From Viridothelium virens (taxonomy: Eukaryota > Ascomycota > Dothideomycetes > Trypetheliales > Trypetheliaceae), in NCBI GenBank assembly GCA_010094025.1, contig ML991779.1, positions 62,001 to 126,000 of the forward strand: a stretch of DNA of 64,000 nt. The letters are read 5' to 3'. This document shows positions 46,637 to 57,800 of the stretch, in pieces (the first letter of the stretch is position 1; every line of letters begins with the position of its first letter). The position numbers were made by a program, and so were the translations under genes. Under the pieces are notes generated by a model that saw only the letters and a list, made by a program, of their open reading frames with translations, ran no database searches and was not told where the DNA came from.

Positions 46637-49600
46637 AGCGCCTGCCACTACCAAACTATTAAGCATGCCACGCTTTGATTGACACCTCAAAGCCTACAGA
46701 ATTGAGCGAGATTCTTTGACGTTCTACAAGCTGTAGTGGATATTGTTACATCTTCGTTTTCGGTCTTTCGAAAAAGGCCACGCTCCGACTGTGGAACAAT
46801 GCTACTAAGTACGAAAAAAATTGCCGTATCGGCCAGATAATACAATACGATACAATTCGACATGAAAGACACACAATGGATATGGACGAATTGTGCCATT
46901 CGCTACAGTATCTCTAGACGAGATATCAGCAACTAGATACCAAGGACTCATCCTCTCCTCTAAGCTGCCAGCCACAGTTATGCGAGAACAAGCCTGAGCG
47001 CCACTTTTACCCCGGATCTGCGGTTCTGATCAGGCTACGGAGTTACTCCATAGAGAGAACGGCAGATGGTCGGAGAGAACCAAGCCACAAACGTCATGGA
47101 TCTTATCAGATGGTGAGATTGCTTCTCACATCGAGTCAGCAAAGCTCGAATCAGACCACCCCACCGACCCGTTCACTTTTACCGGGCGATCTCTTCATTA
47201 ACAACTTAACCTAGGCGATCGCTCCCATTCTCGTGGGCGGGTTCCAGAGTATCGATGGCTGGAGTTCCTGTCTTGCCCGAAAAACTCACCCTATAGGTCT
47301 GTCTTGGATCGAAAAGTTCGCCACCGCAGCACTTTGTCATGGTGACAACTTTGGTGCCTACTCCTCCCGATTCTAGTAACAGCCGCAAAACGAGTTTCAT
47401 CGTTTCATGTACCGAAACATCTTACCGATATTGTAGCCGATATCTTCGTGTATTTTCTATTGAAGTCATTGATCTCCCCTCACCAGCACTCTGGTCAACA
47501 AAGATCCTGGTGTCCCACTGTCCTTGGTATCAAAATGCAGGCATTATCCCTGATGAAATCTGCCCATCGGAATTAACAGATCGTTTTCGATCAAACTGTA
47601 GACACGGAGAGGCCCAAGAAGGTTGGAGGGGTCTAGTCGTCCAACTTTTGGCCGTTGCGTCTAAGACCCAAGGAAAAGGAAGGTAGCTGATGTTGCAAAT
47701 GCAGATTTTTCGGATCTTTGGGTGATTCTTTGATAAGTACGAGAAGGAGCTCAAGAGCATATCCGATAAGAAAATGACTTTCATCGCAACATAGCAAAGC
47801 CACATGAGTGGAACCGTAAAATGCTACCCTCCTTTGTCCTTGAGCCGCAGCCAGCTGATCCAAGAAGTCAGCTGAAAATACATAATTCGCACAACTTTCT
47901 GGTCAAATCTTGGACTGAAGTCGCTGTCTTTCCCCCGAAGACATCATTGCAGCGGAGGTCTAGTTCAATATTTGAACAACTCAAAAATCAAGAGGCCTTC
48001 TTCAAAAAGCTTATGAACATGAGCAAACCATAGACCAATTGGTCTTCTCGAATCCTTGTTCTATCAGCGTAGGAGATGGTATACGAAGCAGACATTATTG
48101 CATTCAAACTCGATCCTCGATGTTGTTTGATACCTAGCAGAGGGGTATGTTGCTGTGGCTGCAAGAGCGGGTAGACCAACGTGACTGGCACAAGCATGAC
48201 CCAGCTTGTTGGTGTTGCAAGTATCCTGTCCCTTACAGAGTGCGAGTGATTTCCAGACTGCCGACAGGATCTCGGCAGCAATTTCCCATGAATGGAAAGA
48301 AAAGGCGTTGGAAACCAGGATTTCCATCTTGATACGGCCCTGTCGATCTCTGTAGATCTCTGTATGTAGTATACGTGATGGGAGCCCTGGACGCGCGTTC
48401 AGACGCCCCGAAACTTGCTTCTTCAAGCTCAACACTGTTAGAGGTTCAGGGTCGGCTCACCCGCGCAAAAGCGAGCTTCCAATGACAATGGGCGAAGCAT
48501 TGGTGAGAGTGCTCTTGTTTCATACTTCGGAACAAACAAGCAAGAATTTGTACGACAAAACGCAGATCCGGGCATCGTGACAGCGGCAGTGGCCGTCCCG
48601 AGGTACCTGATACTTAACAGTGTAAGAACCTGTCAGCCACGAGGTGAGGCCGATCGTGGCGGCACCACGGGCCAACGATTCAGGTCCCGCAGTTCAGAAG
48701 CAGCCACTGCAGCCAAGAGGCTGGACCGCCGATGATTATGAGGACCCAGCACGCGGAGATGTACCAACGACTAGTACTGGCTGACCGTTACAGACCGACG
48801 GGATGCCGATTAGATCGGATTGCATTCCGTCCGATAGAGCCGGAGAATGTTGGAGAAGCCCGAAAAGGCATTTCAAGATTCCAGTAAGAGATGCATGCAG
48901 ACTCGCCTAACCCTTGAAGTCGGCGCTGGTGGTGGCGTCGTTGTTCCCTACCTAAGCAACCTTATCATGTGTGCTTGAACCCCTCTGCGAGGCAGACTCT
49001 GAGCAAGTGGCATGGTAGCACGAACTGATTCTACTAGTAGAGTGTCAGGGCCATCTCCTTCCACTCCGTCGTGCCCGCCGAGTTGGGAGCTGGAGCCACA
49101 CGGAGCGTCCGCAATGCAGGAAAGCACAATGCCACGAAACCAACGTCTCGTCAGCCTCGCAGCGGAGCTAACGTCGCAGTGGACAGCACCCAGTGGTGCA
49201 GTCACCCAGTAAGGTAGGCAGGTACTTGCGTTGTCAGCCATCCCTAGCTGTAGAACCGCCAAGCATATTGTGGCTTGAACGCCTCGCCCTCTCACCCTCT
49301 TAACTGCTTGCCGACTTCACGAGTCCACCAAAAGATCGTCGCAGTCATCTTCTTCGTGCCCGACCTTACCCAAGCCGGTACCTTGTGGGTGCAGCGCAGC
49401 AAGCGCTAAGGGCAGCTGACGAGGGGTTTCGTCTGCATTCGCTCTGAACGCAGTTGCTTCTAGGAATAACGCGCCCGGGCTGCAAAAGCTGCAGCAGGAA
49501 AATTCCCTTATGTATCGCACCCTAGTCCAGTGCCTAGAATACAATTAAGAAGCACCCCCGCTGAGCTTCTGTGGCTGCCGTTTGCACTTCCGATAGATAC

Positions 49601-50426
49601 CTGACCCACTGAACCTTCCTTCCTCTTCGCCTATCCTCGAGCTGGCCGAGTCGTCAGCTGCTTTCACTGGGCGCGCCTCACGAATGACGGAGTAACGGCT
49701 AGAAGGTCTTCGCCACGATTCCCAGGTCGGTGGTCATCTTGCGCTTGGTTCTAGTCGTGCGGGCGGCCAGGACGAATCCGCGATCGCAATCGCACCTTTG
49801 GCCCTCGTCTTCGATCGTGATTTTGAGGCGGGTGCATGGGGGACGCCACCCTCTCGCCGCCCTTCGCCGCTCCCAGCCACGCCGACTAGGACCAGACAAG
49901 CGAAGCTGGCCTGCCCGGTGACGCACATCGCACGAGCGAGGGAGCTCACATTCTGACGGGACCATCAGGACTGCTCACCTCTGTCGCCCATCTCAGCCTC
50001 TCTTCCGTCAGCCTTTCAGCCTTTTCCACTTTTCCGCCGCTGCACCGCCAGACAAACACCACAGGCACGCACCCGCCCGTCCTCGCCCCGTCCATCTCTC
50101 TCCTCCGCGTTCCTGACTTCGTTTTTCCCGTCGAGTCTTTCGTCCTGCCGCTCTCGTCCATGTTCTGTTGTCCCCTTCGACGCGCCCCACACATGTTCCC
50201 ACATACACCCACCAGCGCAACGCTGCCGTCGTCATAGGATCGCCGTCGAGGATCCGCAACGAACCTTGTTAGGCCTGCAACTTCGACCACTCTCCTCACC
50301 TTTGCTACCGCCATTCGCCGTAATTCAGTACCCGACTTCTGCCGCTTCTATCTCCGGCCCTTTTAATGTCTACCGTTCATAATATTTGCCTAGGAATTAC
50401 TATGCGCTCAATCTTCTGAGTCTTGC
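46637..50426. other. Gene-poor region (3.8 kb)
   Basis: No supported gene. Short open frames occur on both strands (for example 48948-49295 minus, 47339-47686 plus), without domain, signal peptide or consistent splice structure. Near-copies of TACGGAGTA lie at 47036-47044 and 49686-49694. The last ~900 bp are pyrimidine-rich and probably promoter and leader of the C2H2 gene. Confidence 0.5.
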
Positions 50427-50694
50427 ATGAATACAGCGACTGCGACTTCCAACCTATCAGAACCTCAAAACCCAGAGACATTGTCATTCTTCTTGGAGGT
50501 ATGTTCGCCTACAACTCAATGTCAGGCGCGAGCCTCTGATGCCCTTCCGTTGGACGTCTTCTACAAGTGAATTCCTAATACCATCTGATTATTGATTGAA
50601 GCTGACAGAGGTGGCTTTGTAGCAGTAAGTGCAGGTTCTCCAAGGAGTTCCACGCGGTTATAAATTGGACGTTCGATGACGAGGTAGCCGATCA
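50427..50694 (+). promoter_or_regulatory. Upstream-ORF leader of the C2H2 regulator gene
   Basis: ATG 50427 opens MNTATATSNLSEPQNPETL and runs 24 codons to a good donor (GTATGT at 50499). If spliced to the acceptor GACAG ending at 50608, the frame continues as RWLCSSKCRF...DQWL and stops at 50702-50704, overlapping the second Met codon of the main gene as ATGA. Without splicing it stops within the next ~25 codons. Either way it is an upstream ORF that could limit translation of the regulator. Splicing is inferred from motifs only. Confidence 0.4.
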
Positions 50695-52707
50695 ATGGCT
50701 ATGATAACAAGGTCTACAACTCCCTCCCAGACTGTGCCCTTTTCTGCGACAGACGACGCTCCCAATACGCCGACATCCCTGGCATCAAATCCGCAGGCGA
50801 ACGTGGCTGAGAACGGGGAAAATCCAAACCTCCTGAACTCTCGCGGACCAGGTCAGCCCCAAGGAGACAGCACCGGTTTTAGTAAGTCTCTGTCGCCGAA
50901 GTCTGGTAGAAGAAAACTGTCACAATTCACCCCACCACCTTTGACTGGTGCCGCTGCTATGGCAGACGAGCGAAAGACAAAAGAACAAAAAGCCCAACAA
51001 CGTTCTCAGCAGACGAGTCCAAATCCAGCAGCAAAAATCATTGACGTATTGTTGTCAGGCGGAGGTACGAGCAAGCCCCGGGATGCTCCACCGGAAACTG
51101 TGACAATGAACGACGCCGTAGCCAAAGCAGCCAAGAAGATACAGATACCAGAAACCAATGTCATTTCTGATCAAAACACCACAAGTCCAGTCAGTATGTC
51201 CAGTGTCGCCTCTCTTGATAGCACCACAGGCCCTTCTGCTATGACCGCGCCCGTTACCGATGCCGGTACTGCTCCGCCGTTGGCGGCTGAAACTACTTCG
51301 ACTAGCGCTATGGAGGGAGTTGACAGATCGAGAACTCCAAGCGATGCTCTTGCTCCACCATCTGCTGGAGACTCTGGGAATCGAGCGTTCACGTATCCAG
51401 GTCCTGTGGGCAACGTCGAGCAAGAAGCTGCAGGGACCAGCAGCGGGAGAAGTGGGGGCAGTCTCCCTCCCCCTTCATATAATCAGAATAGTCCCAAATC
51501 GCCGGGCACAAAACGCCACAAGTGCCCATACTGCTCGACGGATTTTACAAGACATCATAACTTGAAAAGTCATTTGTTAACGCACAGTCAAGAGAAGCCG
51601 TATGTATGTCAGACGTGTCAAGCTCGTTTCCGCAGGTTGCATGATTTGAAGCGTCATACGAAACTACATACTGGAGAGAGGCCCCACACTTGTCCTAAAT
51701 GTGGGAGACGATTTGCTCGTGGCGATGCTCTAGCCCGACACAACAAAGGTCAGGGAGGCTGTGCCGGCAGAAGATCCAGTTTTGGAGCAGATGACGATTT
51801 CGGTGACGGCAGAGGAGACGACAGCATGGATGGGCTGATGTATCATGGAGAGGGTGCAGGAGATGGTGGAATGGAGGAAGACGAGGATATGCCAGACGCT
51901 CGGCGGCGATCCGAGCCCTCGAATAAGCGCTTACATCGCCAAGATTCGGGTCAAGCGCCTTTCCACCACCATTCGAGTACATATCCACCACCTGCCGCGA
52001 GGCTCGGCAGCAATGTGATGCACCCACCAGGGGGAACCCACCAAGGAAGCTTTGTCACCTCTCCGAGGGAGTCGACCGCGGCAAGCCCAAAGGCGCAAGG
52101 CTCTAGCATGTCGTCCAACATAGCGTACGGGACTCAAAATCCCGGCATGATCGCTTATGGGATGACTGAAAGCCCAAAGCCGCTGTCGCCTAGTCAGTCC
52201 GATCCACATCGACTGAGCGTCGGCGATGCCACGCATGCTCACCGAAACCGGTCACCCAGTCTAAACCAACAGCTACACCAACAGCAGTTTGGTCGAGGTA
52301 CAGGACGAGGTACACCACCCATGGGCTTTGCCCCCCCACCGTCACATCCACATCCTCAATTACCAGCTCTCCCAGGTCTGTCATCTGCCGATCCTCGACG
52401 TTCCGGGGACAGCCGGGGTCCGGCCCCAAGCATGTTGCATCAGCAACTCCCTCAACCAGGTGGTGGCACGGGATCAAATCCGGGCAGTCTCTCTAGTCAC
52501 GGCCAAAGCAGTGGTGGCAGCATGCGTGAAGTTCTCGGCGGTGGCCCCAGCTCGACGCAAAATACGGGCCAAACCGACAGTCTTTGGAACTACGTTCGTG
52601 ATCTTGAAGGCAAAATCCAGCGGATGCAGGATGAGTATGAACTTCGAATTTCTAGGATGAACGAAGAAATCATTGCTTTGAGAAACGGTTCCGTTCAGCA
52701 TCGGTGA
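50695..52707 (+). CDS. C2H2 zinc-finger transcription factor
   Basis: Nuclear DNA-binding regulator, 670 aa, single coding exon. The N-terminal third is Ser/Thr/Pro-rich. Three adjacent fingers lie at about residues 275-355: CPYCSTDFTRHHNLKSHLLTH, then CQTCQARFRRLHDLKRHTKLH, then CPKCGRRFARGDALARHNKG ending in Cys instead of a final His (C2HC). The linkers are TH-SQEKPYV and TGERPHT. The C-terminal half is Pro/Gly/Gln/Ser-rich and ends with a coiled coil (VRDLEGKIQRMQDEYELRI) that could dimerise. The set resembles a conserved Pezizomycotina regulator of Azf1/Klf1 type, but I cannot fix an orthologue. ATG 50695 is used, with a stop in frame upstream and an upstream ORF overlapping it. Confidence 0.85.
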   Translation: MAMITRSTTPSQTVPFSATDDAPNTPTSLASNPQANVAENGENPNLLNSRGPGQPQGDSTGFSKSLSPKSGRRKLSQFTPPPLTGAAAMADERKTKEQKAQQRSQQTSPNPAAKIIDVLLSGGGTSKPRDAPPETVTMNDAVAKAAKKIQIPETNVISDQNTTSPVSMSSVASLDSTTGPSAMTAPVTDAGTAPPLAAETTSTSAMEGVDRSRTPSDALAPPSAGDSGNRAFTYPGPVGNVEQEAAGTSSGRSGGSLPPPSYNQNSPKSPGTKRHKCPYCSTDFTRHHNLKSHLLTHSQEKPYVCQTCQARFRRLHDLKRHTKLHTGERPHTCPKCGRRFARGDALARHNKGQGGCAGRRSSFGADDDFGDGRGDDSMDGLMYHGEGAGDGGMEEDEDMPDARRRSEPSNKRLHRQDSGQAPFHHHSSTYPPPAARLGSNVMHPPGGTHQGSFVTSPRESTAASPKAQGSSMSSNIAYGTQNPGMIAYGMTESPKPLSPSQSDPHRLSVGDATHAHRNRSPSLNQQLHQQQFGRGTGRGTPPMGFAPPPSHPHPQLPALPGLSSADPRRSGDSRGPAPSMLHQQLPQPGGGTGSNPGSLSSHGQSSGGSMREVLGGGPSSTQNTGQTDSLWNYVRDLEGKIQRMQDEYELRISRMNEEIIALRNGSVQHR

Positions 52708-54804
52708 CAATGAATGCCGGTGCCAAACCAATGCCAGCAGACCGAACACAAGATGCTTGGCATGGTTGACTTGACAATATTGTACGCCCCCCGGGTTCCC
52801 TATCGATCCTAATTGCAAGCGTACAGTAAACTCTACACGATATGTACATTATATTCCTACGGATGAAAGCTGCTCTCGTCACCCCAAGCAACGACTTACG
52901 GGGAGGTGGAGAGCACTTTCAAGGCGTCCAGTGAATGACAAACGCGGTGTCCAGTATACGATAGAGACTCGCGATGAAGATGGGTCGGAAAATGAAGGTC
53001 AGGGGCTGCATGTAGCGAAAGGTGTCGAACGGTCTCGGCGCTTGCTGGGGAAGAATTGGCAAGCTTGATCAAAATTTCATATGGCTCGTCTCTTTGGCCA
53101 AGGATGGCGTTTTGGTTCTTCCTTCTCTCTCTTCGCGTTGTGGCGAAGAGACTCTATACCTTCCTATCTATCACCCAAATGTTTCCGGTCCATTTCTGCC
53201 TCAAGTTCCCAGCACGTGTGCCTGGCGAGTGGACGGATATGTATTACTTAGATGATTGTTGATCTTATGGTTTCCCTTATCTATCGAGATCCCTGGTCTA
53301 GCTCATGACGCATCACCAGATTTCCGATCTGTACAATATTTTCCACTTCAAGACTACCATTTAGGTGTGGGAGAATGGACAGGCCTTGTCACCTTGTGTT
53401 CGACAACCACCTAGCGTGAACATGGGCCGGAGATATCTCCAGGATACTTGCACCCGCGAAGATCCACCTCCGAAGAATCACCTCTACATATTCCGACTCA
53501 AGGATGGCCATCCTTGCCGTCAGTACGCAATGGAAGTCTTGGAGGTCACAGGTCTACTTTGTCGACCATGAAATAACGCTGCATCACGTCATGCTCGTGC
53601 AACATTATTAGAGTACGTAAATTAGCAGATGAGAGCAGAGGCTTGAAGACCACGAATCCCCGTCCACCCCTGTTCAGTTAGCGGCATGCAGCCGCAGGAC
53701 AGCACCGACGCACCGACGGGAGCAATAACATCCGGTCAGGGTCTGGCCGACGGGCAGACGCATCTGCATCCCAGTCGCTTAATCACCACTGATCATCGCT
53801 GGCCGCTGCAGAACGGACATACGTCTGCGATGGACGGGCACCGTAGTACTCCGTATCTCTCAGCAGGCGCATCGAGCTTACAGTCAGGAGCCTTGTCCAT
53901 GATAGCGATCCTCCGTACGGCGTGACCGAAGGAGGCGTGGATTCGAACAGCATCATTTCAATATTATTACGGGAACACGCACGGCATCATGACAAGTCGG
54001 CCACTCTAGCACCCTTGGTTTCTGTTTGACAAGGTGGAGAGTTAAATTACGAGTACCTGTGGCGCAGGTGTGGCTGGGCTTGCGCGGCCGGTTCCCGCTG
54101 GGAAGCTTGGCGTGCTTGGCGTGCTCAGAAACACTGCTAAGTGGGTGAAACAGCTTCGCGTCCGTGGCGTGGCTCTGACGACCGGGATCTTGCCTTGGAT
54201 GTTTTGGTGTTTTGATGCACGTCCCACTCCACCCCACCGCGCGCCACCGTGCCCACCCATCCCTGGACATTTGCCATCCTCTGCCTTGCTTCATTAGGCG
54301 CTGCACGCCCCGGCTCCGACGCCGTAGCACGCTGTTCGCTTCAGTGGAGCATGTTAGCTGTCATTACCAAAGACCATGCCCTCGTGCCTCCAAGGAGAAG
54401 AAGGTATGGAACATGACTGTTGACGTGACCTAACGGTCAGCAAAGGAGAAGCAGCCACCCAGCGTTGAATCATCATACCGTCCTGTGGGTATCTCACTCG
54501 CAACTGCTATCTTTAAGCCTTTGGCCTGACGTCGCTAGGCTGGCTTCGTCACTTATCAGACTTCCCGCCGTTGGGGAAACTTATTCTTCCATCTCATTTC
54601 CATTCCTTGAAACCGGCGGTACTCTCGCTACTGCCGCCCTTGTCAATGCTCGTTCGTTTCCAGCTTGATCGGATCTTGGTGATAGCATACATAGATCGAT
54701 CAGCAGTCTGTCGTTACCTCGATGGGTGCGCAATCGGTCCGGTCATCTACCTTTCTCCGCCTTCCATAACCACGGTACCTTGAAACATCTCGATCATCGC
54801 CAAC
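52708..54804. other. Intergenic region between the C2H2 gene and the large disordered-protein gene
   Basis: 2.1 kb without a supported gene. It contains TACTCCGTA at 53847-53855 and a small GGCGTGCTTGGCGTGCT duplication near 54110-54125. The right end is the promoter and leader of the next gene. Confidence 0.5.
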
Positions 54805-57800
54805 ATGCCCTTGAAATTGTTTAATAGGGGTGATGTTGACACTCCACCATCTCACAAGCCTCCTGCTCGCCGTCTCTCCAAGCCCAGAACCATAAGCGAT
54901 TCTTCTCGCAGCCCACAAAAAGAAAACGATAGCCCTCTATCTACCCATAATTCATGGATGCTGGAGGACGAGGCGGTCATTGAAGTTTCAGGCGGATCTC
55001 ATCGTAGTCGATCCAGTACGAGAGACCGCTTGAGATCCCAATTATTTAGCGAGAAGTTTCTCGACAATATGCCGCAAGATAACAGGGACGAGCAGTCGGA
55101 AGACAATAAACGGCGGAGTTGGTTCGAGAATTCAGCCAGTCGACTGAGCTTGTCGCCCCGAGAGCCAGTGGCATCACCCGGTCTGACTTCACCTGGAGGC
55201 TCCAAGCTCTCACTCCCACCGGATACTGAGATGGATCTACCAAAGGCAATCTCACTCATACAGGAGCTTAAAAAGAATGCCTCACCTGAAGATCTAGTGC
55301 TTTTGCACAAAGCTCTACTACCTACCAAGGATGAATATAGCCCCGTTTCGGCCAGTTCGGACGATGTCTCACCATCGCTGCTTGCTCTCCCCACTGATAG
55401 GACTATCCGGCGTCGCTCCATACAGCAAGCACCCGGAGTAGCTACGAGGCTCAGCCCGCGTCCATCTCCTAAAACGTCCTCTTCCGAGGAGCGTGTGGTA
55501 ACACAGGTATCAAAACGGTCTTCTCGGGAGCATAAAGAGGCTCGCAGTCTCTCCTTTCCCCCAGCAGCACCTCTGCACGGGCGAAGCATCTCTGGAGGAT
55601 ATAAGGGTCAAACGTCGTGCGACCAGTCACCCAGCGATGCTCGAGCGGCGACCCCTTCAAGCCAGACCGACTTTGGTTCTCTATCGACACCGGGTGAACT
55701 ACGAATAACGAATGGCGCTGCTTCGCCAGACTCTATGCGAAGCGCGCGTAAGATACAAAAGGTCCAAAGAGCGGAGCTGAAGGCTCACAAACAAGGAACC
55801 CCGATTCCTCAATCCCGAGAAGACTCCACCCCTGTCTCATCGATAGCGCAATCGATGCATCGTGAAGACAGCGTTCACCCAGAATCACTCCAAATTCCAC
55901 AACTTCGTCCACCGTTATCGCGGGATGAGGGTTACTTCACGGCCTCAGACTGCACATCGAGCTCGAAAGAAGTAACGCCTTCCACTGAAGATGGAAAGAA
56001 ATTGCCTCCTCGGGGTAGGCGAATGAGTCCAGATCTGTCATCGCTACCATCTCAAATAAAAGAGAATTCTTCGCCTGAAAGCTCTAGACCAGGAGGCGAT
56101 ATTAGTCACAGCCGGACTAGAAGCGGAAGTCCTTTTCCGATGAAGATTCAGGATGACACTGAGGACGGACTGGGGCAAAACATGGATGTTTGCGACGAGG
56201 ACGGCAGTCGTCTTTCGCGAACTTTTTGGTTGGGTTCACCAAGTGCAGAGGACTACAGGCGCGAAATTAGATCGAACCCATATGCTCTCACCGACGATTC
56301 CGAAACCCCAACGCCCCGAGCCTCGCCGCCTCAAGAGAGGATTGGCAACTTGAGCCTTGCTGACAATTACTCGAAGCAGCAATCCCGTACCCCGGAAGAG
56401 GCATTCCACCAGCTCAATGGCTCGCTTAACTCGCAGCCTGCACCACTGAACGAGCCATTCGGCCCAACCATGCCATCCGCAAGCCGATCGAACAAGGCAA
56501 CAGCCCAGCCTCAAGTTGATGCAAAGAGTGGGGAGAATCCTCGCCGCTTCGAACACAGGAGTGTGAGTGATGAAGAACCGCGCAAGTCTGAGAGTTCGAT
56601 CAAGAAAGACAGCAGCTACAACTCCGAAACTTCGTCAGCAGGTCAAAGCAGGCAAAACATGCAAAGCAAGCACAACAATCCTGAAGCACCGCGTCCTATT
56701 GAGGGCGGCACCTTTGGTAAGTCATTGCCTTACCTGACTTCGGGATCAGGCTTTGGCGCGCAAATCAGCCATTCACCCCAGGTTCAAGGGAGTACCGGGG
56801 AGGCAACCATTTCCCAAAGCGTGGAACGCTATGAGGTTGAAATTGCATCCGCGTCTCAAGGCACTCCTGCTAAGGTAAAATCGTCTTCGAAGCTCAGACC
56901 ATCTGCCTGGTTCTCACGCAGCAGCTCGAATCTCGCTGTAAACCCGCCTAAAAATGTCTCAGTTGAGAGCTTTGCAACTTTCAACCAAAGCGACCAAGAG
57001 TCTCGAAAACCCAAGAAACTGCAGAAGTTGCGTCCAAAGAGCATGGCGCTGGCTGTCGCGATTGAAGAGGATGGTAGCAGCAGTCGGCCGACGAGCAAAG
57101 GCAGCAAGGGGGCTGCGAGCAGCCAAGAGAATGTTGTCAAGACCTTTACAAATCCTGCAGTCTCACAAGGCCGGCCTGAGGGTGACCTTGCAGAGCAAAC
57201 AAGACGGTCTGCCTGGCTTGGTGAATCTGACGGGGCGATTTCCCAGCGTCCTGGTGAAGGTTCACACGAAAAGTCTAAAAGGAGTTTTAGTTTGAGATCG
57301 AAGAAGAGTCTCAACCCCCCGTCTAAGAAAGACAATAGTCATGCCCATCTTTCCGAAGCAGCCACGTCTAGTGAGACCAAGATATCAAGACGCAAGAGCA
57401 TATTCGGTCGTAGCAAAAGCCTTTCTAGCCACTCAACTAATCATGACTCTTCTAGCCGCCCTTTGCGGAATAAATCATCATTTGACAAAGACGATGAAAA
57501 AACGGGTTCTGGATCAGAAGCTGACGGTTGGCACCAGGACTTCGGCACAGTCGCAGCGAGTCTTGGTGTCTCGCCCTACGATATTGCCATGTCAGGTAAA
57601 CACGCACAGAAGGCAGCTTGGGACTCTCGGCCGTGCGCAGGTCAGCCCTCATTCCCCTCACATTCGCATCAGGCTCAGCAGTTGATGGGGCAAGCAATGC
57701 AACCCACCGGCGTTCCCCATCCCCATCAGATCTCTAACGCCCATGTACGGAGGCCGAAGAGCTTATTCACTATGAACGAAGAACAGGCATCGGAATATGC

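Noticed and set aside
41507-50694. Secondary-metabolite or polysaccharide gene cluster around GH20/GH35
   Set aside because: No synthase, transporter or further sugar enzymes nearby; only the two hydrolases and gene-poor DNA.
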